DNA from: UBA3064 sp023258775
GTDB lineage: Bacteria > Pseudomonadota > Gammaproteobacteria > Burkholderiales > Burkholderiaceae_E
DNA: 64,000 bases
Assembly: GCA_044355655.1 (NCBI GenBank)
Contig: JBIKXS010000003.1
Coordinates: forward strand, 116,411-180,410
Direction of reading: 5' to 3'
Part shown: positions 45,728 to 54,393 of the stretch, one piece after another
Layout: each line of letters opens with the position of its first letter
Position numbering within the stretch: position 1 is the first letter of the stretch
Position numbers and translations under genes: made by a program
The notes under the pieces: model-generated
Databases searched by the model: none
Told to the model about the DNA's origin: nothing
Seen by the model: the letters and a program-made list of their open reading frames with translations, nothing else

Positions 45728-46534
45728 ATGATTGATTCACAACTTGTCAGACAATACCAAGAAGACGGCGCAATTTGCTTGCGCCAGGTTATCGAGCCGA
45801 CATGGCTCGCGGCGATCGCATCGGCTATCGATGAGGATATGCAAAATCCTGGGCCACTCGCCCGAGTAAACACCCCACAAGGTGCGCCTGGTCTATTTTT
45901 TGTCGATTTTCAACTATGGCAACGCCACGATGCCTGTAGAGGCTTTGTATTCAACTCGCCAATGGCATCGATTGCCGCGCAACTAATGGGATCGCAACGG
46001 GTTTTTTGGTATCACGATCATTTGCTTGTAAAGGAGCCAGGAACTGCTGAGTCCACACCCTGGCATCATGATCAACCTTATTATCCTGTTGATGGCCAGC
46101 AACTTGTATCGTTCTGGATTCCGATGGATCCGGTATCGAAAGATACCTGCGTTGAGTATATTCGCGGATCCCATCGATGGGGGCGTTGGTTTAGTCCTAA
46201 ATATTTTCGAAACGATAAAGACTTTGTAGTCCAGGATCCGCGATTTGAGACGATTCCAGATTTTGATGCGCAACGCGATCAGCATGAGTTTTTGAGTTGG
46301 GAGCTTGAGCCAGGCGATATGATCGCCTTCCATGCACTTGCAGTACACGGTGCACCGGGAAATCGCTCGAGCAGTCGACGCAGACGCGCCTGGGCGATGC
46401 GCTGGCTTGGCGATGACGCTCGATACGCCAGTCGTGTTGGTGCCATCTCGCCGCCGCTTGAAGGACACGGCCTAAAGCCGGGTGATGCTTTCGGTGTGGC
46501 TATGTTTCCAGAAGTTTCATTGAAGAGTTCGTAG
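45728..46534 (+). CDS. Phytanoyl-CoA dioxygenase family protein
   Basis: This 268-residue Fe(II)/2-oxoglutarate-dependent oxygenase has the HxD metal pair in TPWHHDQPYYPVDG, the distal His in HALAVHGAPGNRS and a nearby Arg cluster (SSSRRRRAWAMRW) that would bind 2-oxoglutarate. The DTCVEYIRGSHRWGRWF segment is typical. PhyH relatives hydroxylate a wide range of small molecules, so the substrate cannot be stated. ATG follows GGAGG at spacing seven. The ABC exporter gene starts two bases after its stop. Confidence 0.87.
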   Translation: MIDSQLVRQYQEDGAICLRQVIEPTWLAAIASAIDEDMQNPGPLARVNTPQGAPGLFFVDFQLWQRHDACRGFVFNSPMASIAAQLMGSQRVFWYHDHLLVKEPGTAESTPWHHDQPYYPVDGQQLVSFWIPMDPVSKDTCVEYIRGSHRWGRWFSPKYFRNDKDFVVQDPRFETIPDFDAQRDQHEFLSWELEPGDMIAFHALAVHGAPGNRSSSRRRRAWAMRWLGDDARYASRVGAISPPLEGHGLKPGDAFGVAMFPEVSLKSS

Positions 46535-46536
46535 AC

Positions 46537-48363
46537 TTGTTTCGATTTTTTGAGTCGCTTTTAAACGCCTACCCCGAGCAACATCCCAAACCGCCACCCG
46601 CACAATTCGTTCGCTTTCTATGGGAAGTGAGCGAAGGTGTGCGCGGCTACATGCTCGCGGTCACATTGCTCACAGCAGCCATTGGTGCTTTTGAAGCTAT
46701 TTTGTTTGCGCTTATTGGTGAGTTAGTTGACTGGCTAGCCAAAGGCCCTTCAGAGCGCTTTTGGCAGGAGCATGCCGGAGCGCTTTTAGGGCTTGCTGCG
46801 CTTTTGCTTGGAAGCATCTCATTGGTTTGTCTTCAAGCCTTATTCAAGTATCAAAGCTTGTATGGCAATTTTCCGATGCGTTTGCGCTGGAACTTTCATC
46901 GTCTCATGCTCTCGCAAAGCATGGGCTTTTATCAGGATGAATTCGCTGGTCGTATCGCAACCAAAGTTATGCAAACAGCCTTAGCGGTCCGCGATGTTTT
47001 GATCAGTGTTTGTGACATTATGGTCTTTGTCGTGATTTATTTTGTCACGATGGTCGCAGTCCTTGGCAGTTTTGATCCGCTCATGTTGTTACCTTTTATC
47101 GGTTGGGTGGCAGCTTACATGCTCGCTTTGCGTTTTTTCGTGCCGCGTATCGGTAAAGTAGGAAAACTTCAAGCCGATGCGCGTTCACTCATGACCGGCC
47201 GAATTACTGATGCATATACGAATATTGCAACGGTTAAATTATTTTCCCACGCTGATCGAGAGGCCGACTACGCCAAGCGTGCCATGAGCGAATTTATGCA
47301 AACGGCTTATGCACAAATGCGTCTTGCCAGTGGCTTTGAGATTATTAATCACGTCTTGAGCATGCTGCTTATTCTGCTCACGAGCGCAACGGTGCTGCAT
47401 TTGTGGGTTCAAGGCGAAGTTGGTGCTGGGGCCGTCGCCGCGGCGACCGCGATGGCACTGCGCTTAAACGGAATCTCCCATTGGGTGATGTGGGAGTTAG
47501 CAGGTTTATTTGAAAACATCGGCACGGTTCGCGACGGCATGAATATGCTGTCAAAACGCCAAAGCGTGGTCGATGCAGACCATGCAAGCGATTTAGTAGT
47601 GACGAACGGTGAAATCGTTTTCTCCAAGGTTTATTTTTCCTATGATGGTCAGCGTTCGATCATCGATGATCTCAATCTGCGGATCGCTGCAGGCGAAAAA
47701 ATCGGCTTGGTCGGTCCTTCGGGCGCAGGCAAGAGCACAGTGACGAATTTGCTCTTGCGCTTTTATGATCTTCAGTCGGGTTCGATCCGGATCGATGACC
47801 AAGACATTGCACACGTCAAACAGACGAGTCTGCGTCAGCAAATCGGTATGGTTACCCAAGATACATCCTTATTGCATCGCTCGGTGCGCGACAACCTCCT
47901 CTACGGAAATCCTCAGGCGAGTGAAGCCATGATGCGCCATGCAGCGCAACGCGCCCAAGCTGAGACCTTTATTGATAACCTCACTGATCCTGCAGGCCGC
48001 AAAGCCTACGAGGCCCATGTGGGTGAGCGTGGTGTGAAGCTTTCTGGCGGCCAAAGACAGCGTGTGGCTATTGCGCGTGTCATGATAAAAAATGCACCAA
48101 TACTCATTTTAGATGAGGCAACCAGCGCACTCGATAGCGAAATCGAAGCGGCTATTCAGCAAAGCCTAAATCAGCTGATGCAAGGAAAAACCGTATTAGC
48201 CATTGCCCATCGACTCAGCACGATTGCAGCGATGGATCGACTGATCGTCATGGATGGCGGTCGTATTGTCGAAGAGGGAAGCCACCAGGATTTACTCGCC
48301 CAAAACGGTCTTTATGCAAGACTTTGGGCGCATCAAAGTGGTGGCTTTTTAGGAACCGATTAG
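46537..48363 (+). CDS. ABC transporter, fused permease and ATP-binding domains
   Basis: This 608-residue half exporter has six membrane segments in the N-terminal half and a complete nucleotide-binding domain: [50 protein letters not shown] and AHRLSTIAAMDRLIVMD. It is paralogous to the exporter at 371-2173, sharing the same layout and several near-identical motifs. The start is a TTG at 46537, two bases after the PhyH stop, with a weak GAAGAG site; the next ATG is inside the first membrane helix. Co-transcription with the PhyH and MFS genes is likely. The substrate is unknown. Confidence 0.88.
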   Translation: MFRFFESLLNAYPEQHPKPPPAQFVRFLWEVSEGVRGYMLAVTLLTAAIGAFEAILFALIGELVDWLAKGPSERFWQEHAGALLGLAALLLGSISLVCLQALFKYQSLYGNFPMRLRWNFHRLMLSQSMGFYQDEFAGRIATKVMQTALAVRDVLISVCDIMVFVVIYFVTMVAVLGSFDPLMLLPFIGWVAAYMLALRFFVPRIGKVGKLQADARSLMTGRITDAYTNIATVKLFSHADREADYAKRAMSEFMQTAYAQMRLASGFEIINHVLSMLLILLTSATVLHLWVQGEVGAGAVAAATAMALRLNGISHWVMWELAGLFENIGTVRDGMNMLSKRQSVVDADHASDLVVTNGEIVFSKVYFSYDGQRSIIDDLNLRIAAGEKIGLVGPSGAGKSTVTNLLLRFYDLQSGSIRIDDQDIAHVKQTSLRQQIGMVTQDTSLLHRSVRDNLLYGNPQASEAMMRHAAQRAQAETFIDNLTDPAGRKAYEAHVGERGVKLSGGQRQRVAIARVMIKNAPILILDEATSALDSEIEAAIQQSLNQLMQGKTVLAIAHRLSTIAAMDRLIVMDGGRIVEEGSHQDLLAQNGLYARLWAHQSGGFLGTD

Positions 48364-49058
48364 CTGGCAGACTTTAGCCGTTCGTTGGCCGGAAACATAA
48401 ACTTGCGCGCATCGGCATCAAGTTCGGTTTTGAATGCATGCTTGGTCTTTAGCGCTTCGGCGCGTTGAGCCGCAGGTCTTGCACTGATCGCATCAAGAAG
48501 CCGCTTCACTTGGGGGTACTGGCTCCAGACGTTATCGCCACCCAAGACATAAGGGAGCAATCGCGCCCAGCCCCAAAAAGCCATATCGACAATCGAATAG
48601 TGCTCGCCAAGGAAATAAGTGTGCTTGCCCAGGTGCGCTTCGATAATCTTCCAATGACGATGGGCTTCGTAGTCGTAGCGATTGAGCGCGTACTCCTTGG
48701 GTTCAGGTGCAACATGACGAAAGTGCACCGACTGCCCGGAAAAGGGACCGATGCCGCTTGCGATAAACATAAGCCAGGAGAGCATTTGGCCTCGCTCAGC
48801 GCTAGCCATATCGCTTGGCGCGAATGCCTTGGCGCGATCGGCGAGATAAAGCAGAATCGCGTTGCTATCAAAGACAGTAACCTCGCCATCGACGATTGCA
48901 GGTACCTTCGCATTAGGATTGATCGCAAGAAATGCTGCCTCGAACTGTTGGCCCTTGCGGGTGTCAACCGGGATTGCTTCATAGGGAAGACCCAACTCTT
49001 CAAGCAAGAGCGCGATCTTCATCGGGTTTGGGGCGGCGTTATAAAAGAATTTCAACAT
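48360..49058 (-). CDS. Glutathione S-transferase (YfcG/YghU-like)
   Basis: The 232-residue protein has a thioredoxin-like N-terminal domain (FYNAAPNPMKIALLLEELGLPYEAIPVD, with N-x-K instead of a classic catalytic Ser/Tyr). The cis-Pro motif NAKVPAIVD and the glutathione-binding FDSNAILLYLA follow. The all-helical C-terminal domain contains YSIVDMAFWGW. The pattern fits the nu-class (YfcG/YghU) enzymes, which act as disulfide-bond reductases with glutathione. It overlaps the end of the ABC exporter gene by four bases. Confidence 0.88.
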   Translation of the reverse strand: MLKFFYNAAPNPMKIALLLEELGLPYEAIPVDTRKGQQFEAAFLAINPNAKVPAIVDGEVTVFDSNAILLYLADRAKAFAPSDMASAERGQMLSWLMFIASGIGPFSGQSVHFRHVAPEPKEYALNRYDYEAHRHWKIIEAHLGKHTYFLGEHYSIVDMAFWGWARLLPYVLGGDNVWSQYPQVKRLLDAISARPAAQRAEALKTKHAFKTELDADARKFMFPANERLKSAS

Positions 49059-49170
49059 GAAGCCATTTCCTTAGGAGATGAAACGATGGAATAAAGGCGC
49101 GTTGACTTTCGCCGAGCGCTCGCGTCTGATTCTGCCTTAAGGAAGTTTCCGGGTAAATCAAAGGGCTTAA

Positions 49171-49254
49171 TAGAAATCCGGGGCTAGAAATTCGGAGCTT
49201 TAAATTCGGAGCTAGAAATCCGGGGCTAGAAATTCGGAGCTAGAAATCCGGGGC
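49171..49254. repeat. 14-bp tandem repeat, six copies
   Basis: Six units of 14 bp lie head to tail. Copies 1, 4 and 6 are TAGAAATCCGGGGC, copies 2 and 5 are TAGAAATTCGGAGC, and copy 3 is TTTAAATTCGGAGC. The two variants differ at the same two positions and largely alternate, so the array looks as if a dimer was itself duplicated. It lies in the gap between the GST gene and the SDR gene, about 50 bases upstream of the SDR start. Confidence 0.92.
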
Positions 49255-49306
49255 TCTATTGAACGCGAAGGGCAAGATCAACAGTAAAGTGGGAGAGGAA
49301 AGAGAA

Positions 49307-50092
49307 ATGACAACTTCGATCGAATGGGGTTTAGAGGACAAAGTGGCCATCGTGACGGGCGGCTCTGAGGGGATTGGCCTGGCAAGCGCGATGCGGCTTG
49401 TCCAGGCGGGTGCTAAGGTCGTGATTTGTGGACGAAGTCAGGCCAAGCTTGATGCAGCGCTTGAGGCACTGGGGCCGCTTGCCGCTTCGGTCAAGGCAGT
49501 GACTGCTGATGTGTCGCAACCTGCTTCAATTGAATCCTTGATCAACGAAACAATCGCTTGGGCTGGTGGCGTTGATATTTTAGTCAACAACGCTGGCACA
49601 GCGAATCGAGGGGCATTTGAGAGCCTCAGCGATGCATTCTGGCAGGCCGACTTTGATTTGAAGCTCTTTGCCGCAGTTCGCTTGTCGCGTCTTGTGGTGC
49701 CTCTAATGCGAGCACGAGGCGGGGGACGCATTATTAATGTTACAAATATTGGCGCTAAATCGCCACGCGAAGGGACCATGCCAACGACCGTCACAAGGGC
49801 TGCCGGCCTTGCGATGACCAAGGCCTTATCAAGAGAACTTGCACCCGACCAGATCTTAGTCAATGCTGTTTGCATCGGCCTCATCAAGGCGGGTCAGCAT
49901 GCAGCAAGAGCGCAACGTGAGTCAAAAGATTTGGAGGCGCTTTATGCTGCCATGGCCAAAGATATTCCGATTGGCCGGGTCGGTGAGGCCGCTGAAGCTG
50001 CTAATGTCATTGTCTTTTTGGCCTCCAGTCTTGCAAGCTATGTGACTGGAACTAGCATTAACATCGACGGCGGAAGCGCCGCAGTGTTGTAA
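49307..50092 (+). CDS. SDR-fold protein with degenerate catalytic triad
   Basis: The 261-residue Rossmann protein has the NAD(P) motif TGGSEGIG (17-24) and the NNAG motif at 94-97. The usual Ser is replaced by Asn (about N147 in RIINVTNIG), and the YxxxK motif reads T160-TVT-R164. The rest (GLAMTKALSRELAPDQILVNAVCIG, ... SYVTGTSINIDGG) is normal. Either it uses a different chemistry or it binds ligand without catalysis. I recall related proteins in Burkholderiales with the same changes. ATG 49307 has GAGAGGAA upstream. It is followed after 17 bases by an acyl-CoA synthetase gene. Confidence 0.85.
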   Translation: MTTSIEWGLEDKVAIVTGGSEGIGLASAMRLVQAGAKVVICGRSQAKLDAALEALGPLAASVKAVTADVSQPASIESLINETIAWAGGVDILVNNAGTANRGAFESLSDAFWQADFDLKLFAAVRLSRLVVPLMRARGGGRIINVTNIGAKSPREGTMPTTVTRAAGLAMTKALSRELAPDQILVNAVCIGLIKAGQHAARAQRESKDLEALYAAMAKDIPIGRVGEAAEAANVIVFLASSLASYVTGTSINIDGGSAAVL

Positions 50093-50109
50093 ATTAAGGA
50101 GCAATAGTC

Positions 50110-51735
50110 ATGTACCCAGGCTCTTATGCTTTAAAGCACCCCGATCGGGCAGCATTTATTATGGCTAGCACCGGTGCGTCGGTAAGCTATGCCGAGTTTG
50201 AAATGCGCAGCAACCGCCTTGCTCATTTGTTGCGAGCCCAAGGCCTTAAGCGTTTGGATCACTACGCTATTTTCATGGAAAACAATGACCGCTATCTGGA
50301 GTCTTGCGCTGCAGGTGAGCGTTGTGGTCTTTATTACACCTGCGTAAACTCATTTCTTACTGCTGACGAGCTCGCTTATATTTTACAAAACAGTGAGTCA
50401 AAGCTGTTGATTTGCTCTTATACCAAACTCGATATTGCTCTTGAAGCGATCAAGCAATGTCCACGCATCAGCATGGTACTTGTTTGCGGTGAGCGGACGC
50501 AAACACCAAGGGATCAGGCCCTACCCGAGATGGGTTCTGTCCTGCACTCGGGATCTTTAGCCGTACGGGATCTGGATTCGGTAAGCGTGTATGACCTTGT
50601 CGAAGCCTGTCAAGCGTTTCCAGCGACTCCGGTTGCCGATGAGTCGCTGGGCACACCCATGCTTTACTCCTCGGGTACGACGGGCAGGCCGAAAGGAATC
50701 CTGCGACCCTTGCCAGAAAATCCGCCTTCAAAGCCTTTGCCCTTATTTGACTTCCTGACCAAGCTCTGGCGCTACCGAGAAGACATGATGTATTTGTCGC
50801 CTGCACCGCTTTATCACTCGGCCCCGCAGGCTGCTGTATCGCTCACCATCCGTATAGGCGGAACCGTGGTGATTATGGAAAAGTTTGATCCGATGGATTA
50901 TTTATCACTGATTGAACGCTATAAGATCAGTCATAGCCAGCTCGTCCCGACCATGTTTAGCCGTATGCTCAAGCTAAGCGATCAAGAACGTGCGACTTAC
51001 GACTTATCAAGTCTTGAGGTGGCTATTCACGCTGCTGCGCCTTGTCCACCTCAAGTCAAGGAGGCGATGATTAATTGGTGGGGTCCGATCATTCACGAAT
51101 ACTACGGTGCTACCGAAGGTCTTGGCTTTACCGCTTGTGACACGGTGCAATGGCTAAGCCACAAGGGCTCGGTTGGTAAAGTGCTGTTTGGCGACTTGCA
51201 TATTCTTGATGAGGCTATGCAAGCCTGTCCCAAGGGCGAGCCAGGTACCGTTTGGTTCAAGACAGGGTCTCCGTTTGAATATTTCAATGACCCGGAAAAG
51301 ACCCGAGAAGCCACATCGCCCGATGGGACAATGACAACGGTTGGCGATGTCGGTTATGTTGATGAGGATGGTTATTTGTACTTAACCGATCGGGCTACCT
51401 TCATGATTATTTCAGGCGGTGTGAATATTTATCCGCAAGAATGTGAAAACCTTCTCATCACGCACCCCCATGTTGCGGACGCAGCTGTTTTTGGTGTTCC
51501 CAACGCGGACCTCGGAGAGGAAGTCAAGGCGGTGGTGGAATTAATGCCAGGTGTTGCCGCCGATCAGGCAACCGTAGACGACTTAATGGCTTTTTGCAAA
51601 GCGCATTTGTCGATTCAAAAATGTCCTCGGTCGATTGACTTTGAAGAGAGCCTGCCGCGACTGCCGACGGGCAAGCTCTATAAGCGCATCTTACGGGATC
51701 GTTATTGGGGCCATAAGACGAGCCGGATTGTGTAG
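50110..51735 (+). CDS. Acyl-CoA synthetase (ANL superfamily)
   Basis: The 541-residue protein carries the ANL motifs: MLYSSGTTGRPKGILRPL (A3 phosphate loop), HEYYGATEGLGFTACD (A5), TTVGDVGYVDEDGYLYLTDR (A7), MIISGGVNIYPQECENLL (A8) and PRLPTGKLYKRILRDRYW (A10 with the catalytic Lys). It would activate a carboxylic acid as acyl-AMP and pass it to CoA. The acid is unknown; a medium-chain or aryl acid is possible. ATG 50110 has AAGGAG at spacing eight. It is co-oriented with the degenerate SDR 17 bases upstream. Confidence 0.9.
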   Translation: MYPGSYALKHPDRAAFIMASTGASVSYAEFEMRSNRLAHLLRAQGLKRLDHYAIFMENNDRYLESCAAGERCGLYYTCVNSFLTADELAYILQNSESKLLICSYTKLDIALEAIKQCPRISMVLVCGERTQTPRDQALPEMGSVLHSGSLAVRDLDSVSVYDLVEACQAFPATPVADESLGTPMLYSSGTTGRPKGILRPLPENPPSKPLPLFDFLTKLWRYREDMMYLSPAPLYHSAPQAAVSLTIRIGGTVVIMEKFDPMDYLSLIERYKISHSQLVPTMFSRMLKLSDQERATYDLSSLEVAIHAAAPCPPQVKEAMINWWGPIIHEYYGATEGLGFTACDTVQWLSHKGSVGKVLFGDLHILDEAMQACPKGEPGTVWFKTGSPFEYFNDPEKTREATSPDGTMTTVGDVGYVDEDGYLYLTDRATFMIISGGVNIYPQECENLLITHPHVADAAVFGVPNADLGEEVKAVVELMPGVAADQATVDDLMAFCKAHLSIQKCPRSIDFEESLPRLPTGKLYKRILRDRYWGHKTSRIV

Positions 51736-51748
51736 AAGGCGCTGCGCA

Positions 51749-52103
51749 ATGAACTCTCGTTCTTCTGCTCCTGTCTTGATGCTTCTTGGCTTGATAGTGT
51801 TGGGGCTCGTTGCTTGTGCTTCGCTTCAATGCAAAGCGTGAGGCGATTGCGTTTGAACAATTACTGCATGAAGAACAGTTTGCAAAAATTCAGCCTGGCA
51901 TGGGAGAAGAAGCCGTGATCGCAGTCATTGGCCCATCGACTGTGCAAGAGGGGCTTGCGATGCAATGGGGTTATGTTTGGTCTTATCGATTTGAGAACGG
52001 TCAATGTATTTGGTTCCAGATCGAATGGGATTATCAGATGAAAGTTCGCAGCGTGGGCTATGGCATACCGCCAGAGTGTCAAAGGCGAGGGCGATGGTTT
52101 TAG
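51749..52103 (+). pseudogene. Small BamE/OmlA-like lipoprotein gene, apparently frameshifted
   Basis: ATG 51749 opens a frame with a clear lipoprotein signal (hydrophobic VLMLLGLIVLGLVAC, lipobox LVAC) but stops at 51839-51841 after only 30 residues. An overlapping frame, open from at least 51810 to 52103, continues with KREAIAFEQLLHEEQFAKIQPGMGEEAVIAVIGPS and WGYVWSYRFENGQCIWFQI, which looks like the SmpA/BamE fold. Removing one base near 51834 would join them into a normal lipoprotein of about 117 residues. It could be a recent loss, a sequence error or, less likely, programmed +1 shifting. It follows the acyl-CoA synthetase gene by 13 bases. Confidence 0.65.
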
Positions 52104-52139
52104 GGCGGCTTGCTTAGGCCGCCTTTGCCTTAAGCCGCG

Positions 52140-52988
52140 CTAGCCTGTTGTTTGAAGAGCATAGGCCGCATAAATCAAGGCGGGAAAACAACTGCTCCAC
52201 GCCCAGAAAAAGCGGTTTAAACCAAAGTACGTAAATACAAGGCCATGAAAGACGAGGGCTGTTAAGCAAGCGAGCTTGGCAAGCATTGGGTGAAGCAAAA
52301 GTAAGGGCATGGCGCATTCCCAGAGGATAAAGCTCCAGCTCACTAACATCGCAACGCGTTGGCGTCTAAATAGGCTGTCGGACTTAAGCGGTCCATGTAC
52401 CGTATTATCTAGAAAGTGTATCAATGCACGTCCGTTGCGCCATGCTGCATCCCTAAGCTTGACTGCACCTGAAACGACGTAAGAGCTAAGACTTTGAATC
52501 ACGATGAACCACAGGCTGACTTGATCGCCGATGCTCGAAGGCTTCATGCCGGCAAGCCAAAGGCCCAAGCTACAGGCCTCGCCAAGGACCAAGCCATTGA
52601 GCAGACTTAGGGTCATGAGGTCGCTGCCTCCATTAAGGGCACCTCGCCAGCGGATCATCCAAAGCAGTTGGCTTATCCAAAGTACGATAATGCTCGCTGA
52701 CTGAAGCCTTGGTTCGATTGATTGGCCGAAAAGCAACGAGAGAGCGACCAAGCCTCGTAAGCCGAACCATAAGCTCATTTGCTTTAGCTCAAAAACCCAT
52801 GCAAAGCTTCGAAAGCTTTTAGGCCAGTTTGACGCCAGGTCGCGACCTAAGATGGCCCATTGAGCGTAGGGCTCTTCGCCTAAGGTCTTAAGAAGTTTGC
52901 GATCTTCAAACCATTGGCATAACAATCCCAATGCAAGTAAGAGCTTAAGCGCTTCAAGAGCAAGCCTCGGGTCTGCAAGCGAGTCCAA
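52140..52988 (-). CDS. HTTM-like polytopic membrane protein
   Basis: The 282-residue protein has about six to seven hydrophobic segments. Sequence such as WMIRWRGALNGGSDLMTLSLL, SSYVVSGAVKLRDAAWRNGRALIHFLDN and LVFTYFGLNRFFWAWSSCFPALI resembles HTTM proteins, membrane relatives of vitamin K-dependent gamma-carboxylase. No enzymatic activity is established for the bacterial members. The start is a TTG at 52988; no ATG lies near. It is the last gene of a tight run (gaps 2, 6 and 11 bases) after cytochrome c', SDR and an unknown protein. Confidence 0.7.
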   Translation of the reverse strand: MDSLADPRLALEALKLLLALGLLCQWFEDRKLLKTLGEEPYAQWAILGRDLASNWPKSFRSFAWVFELKQMSLWFGLRGLVALSLLFGQSIEPRLQSASIIVLWISQLLWMIRWRGALNGGSDLMTLSLLNGLVLGEACSLGLWLAGMKPSSIGDQVSLWFIVIQSLSSYVVSGAVKLRDAAWRNGRALIHFLDNTVHGPLKSDSLFRRQRVAMLVSWSFILWECAMPLLLLHPMLAKLACLTALVFHGLVFTYFGLNRFFWAWSSCFPALIYAAYALQTTG

Positions 52989-52999
52989 TGGGCTAAGGC

Positions 53000-53602
53000 T
53001 TACCGAACAGTGGGTGTCGGCTGAGCCCTCAAAGGTGGTGCTGCTTCAGGGCATGCTATGGATTCAGAACGCAGGACTAAGCGTTCATCGTCATCGTCGA
53101 GCTCAAAGGCGCATGTCTTAAGTGGATGATCGCCTTGGGTTAAGGGGTCGATCAGTAAGAGTCGAAACTGCATGGCCGTGGCCAAAGGCCATTGCTGTTG
53201 TGCGAGGGATTGTGCAAGCGCTTGCACGCTTAAATAAACGCTGCCCTCAAGCAGCCGTGCTTCATGGGTGGTGGGGTCGGCCAGCTCGACAGCAAGTTGA
53301 TCGACCAGGCTTTGTTGATAGAGCTGTGCGCAGACATCGGGCTGAAAAAAAAGTCCTCGCCATGAGCGCTTAGCCTGAGGATGAAAACTTTGCCAAGCAG
53401 ACCAGTTGGCTTCATCGAGCTTTGCTCGAGTCTGAAGTATAGGTTTGTGGCCTAACCGATCGAAAAAGTGCCAGCTAGGGAAAAATCCGCGAAGCAGTCT
53501 CAACCAGGGACTCTGCGCCGCCTTTCCTCGCCAACGCATCGCAAGCCATAAGGTCAAGCAATATAACGAAACGAAAAAAATTCCGAACGATACGGCATTC
53601 AT
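53000..53602 (-). CDS. Unknown membrane-anchored protein
   Basis: The 200-residue protein has one N-terminal hydrophobic helix (SFGIFFVSLYCLTLWLAMRW) followed by a soluble part containing LRGFFPSWHFFDRLGHKPILQ and ending in a Pro-rich tail. I do not recognise the family. FFPSW.FFD-type sequences are also seen in proteins encoded beside HTTM membrane proteins, so I infer it is a partner of the gene that follows 11 bases later. The start is ATG 53602; the GTG just ahead is also possible. The stop codon is at 53000-53002. Confidence 0.7.
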   Translation of the reverse strand: MNAVSFGIFFVSLYCLTLWLAMRWRGKAAQSPWLRLLRGFFPSWHFFDRLGHKPILQTRAKLDEANWSAWQSFHPQAKRSWRGLFFQPDVCAQLYQQSLVDQLAVELADPTTHEARLLEGSVYLSVQALAQSLAQQQWPLATAMQFRLLLIDPLTQGDHPLKTCAFELDDDDERLVLRSESIACPEAAPPLRAQPTPTVR

Positions 53603-53608
53603 CACAGT

Positions 53609-54391
53609 CTAAACAAGCAGCATGCCACCGTCGACTAAGATCGACTGCCCTGTGATGGCTTTGGATTCATCGCTGGCCAGAAGTACTGCCATATGGGCGA
53701 TCTCTTCGGGATCGAGGATGCGACCGATTGGAATTCTTGATAGGGTCGCTTGAATAATGCCCTCGATGTCAACACCAGCGACTTGCGCATAGCCGCGCTT
53801 TAGATCTTCGACCATATCGGTTTGTACAAAACCCGGACAAATCGCATTGACTCTGACCCCCGACGCTGCTACTTCCAGAGCGACACAACGTGTGAGACCC
53901 ACAAGCGCATGCTTGCTGACGTTATAGGCGCTCTGATTCCTTGAACCCCATTTGCCCGCCGTCGATGCCATATTAATAATGCTTCCCTTAGCGCGGTCTT
54001 TCATACCTGGCAGAACTGCTTGCATCAAATGAACAACCCCAAACAGGTTGACATCTAATAACGCTTGAAAATCGTCGGGACTGTGATCAAGAAAAGCGCC
54101 TGAACGATGAATGCCTGCATTGTTGACCAAGACGTCGATACCACCGAGTTCTTGCTCAATCTCAGTAACCGCTTTAAAACAGGCTTGTCGATCGCGTACA
54201 TCGACTTGCAACACCATGCAGTTTGCGGTTTTGAGCTCAGTGTTTTGTAACAGTTCATCGAGTGCTTCGCGCTTGGTGGCGAGAAGCGCAAGATTTGCCC
54301 CCTCGCGAGCAAAGGCAAGTGCAACCGCCCGCCCTATGCCACGGCTTGCACCGGTAATAAGCGCACGCTGCCCGCTAAGGCGCTGGCTCAT
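53609..54391 (-). CDS. SDR family oxidoreductase (3-hydroxybutyrate dehydrogenase-like)
   Basis: The 260-residue classical SDR has the full set: NAD(P) motif TGASRGIG, NNAG, catalytic Ser in SIINMASTAG and the Tyr/Lys pair in QSAYNVSKHALVGLTR, with the C-terminal ITGQSILVDGG. The PGFVQTDMVEDL substrate-loop pattern and overall look recall D-3-hydroxybutyrate dehydrogenase, but substrate assignment is unsure. It starts two bases after the cytochrome c' gene and ends six bases before the unknown membrane-anchored gene. Confidence 0.88.
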   Translation of the reverse strand: MSQRLSGQRALITGASRGIGRAVALAFAREGANLALLATKREALDELLQNTELKTANCMVLQVDVRDRQACFKAVTEIEQELGGIDVLVNNAGIHRSGAFLDHSPDDFQALLDVNLFGVVHLMQAVLPGMKDRAKGSIINMASTAGKWGSRNQSAYNVSKHALVGLTRCVALEVAASGVRVNAICPGFVQTDMVEDLKRGYAQVAGVDIEGIIQATLSRIPIGRILDPEEIAHMAVLLASDESKAITGQSILVDGGMLLV

Positions 54392-54393
54392 GC

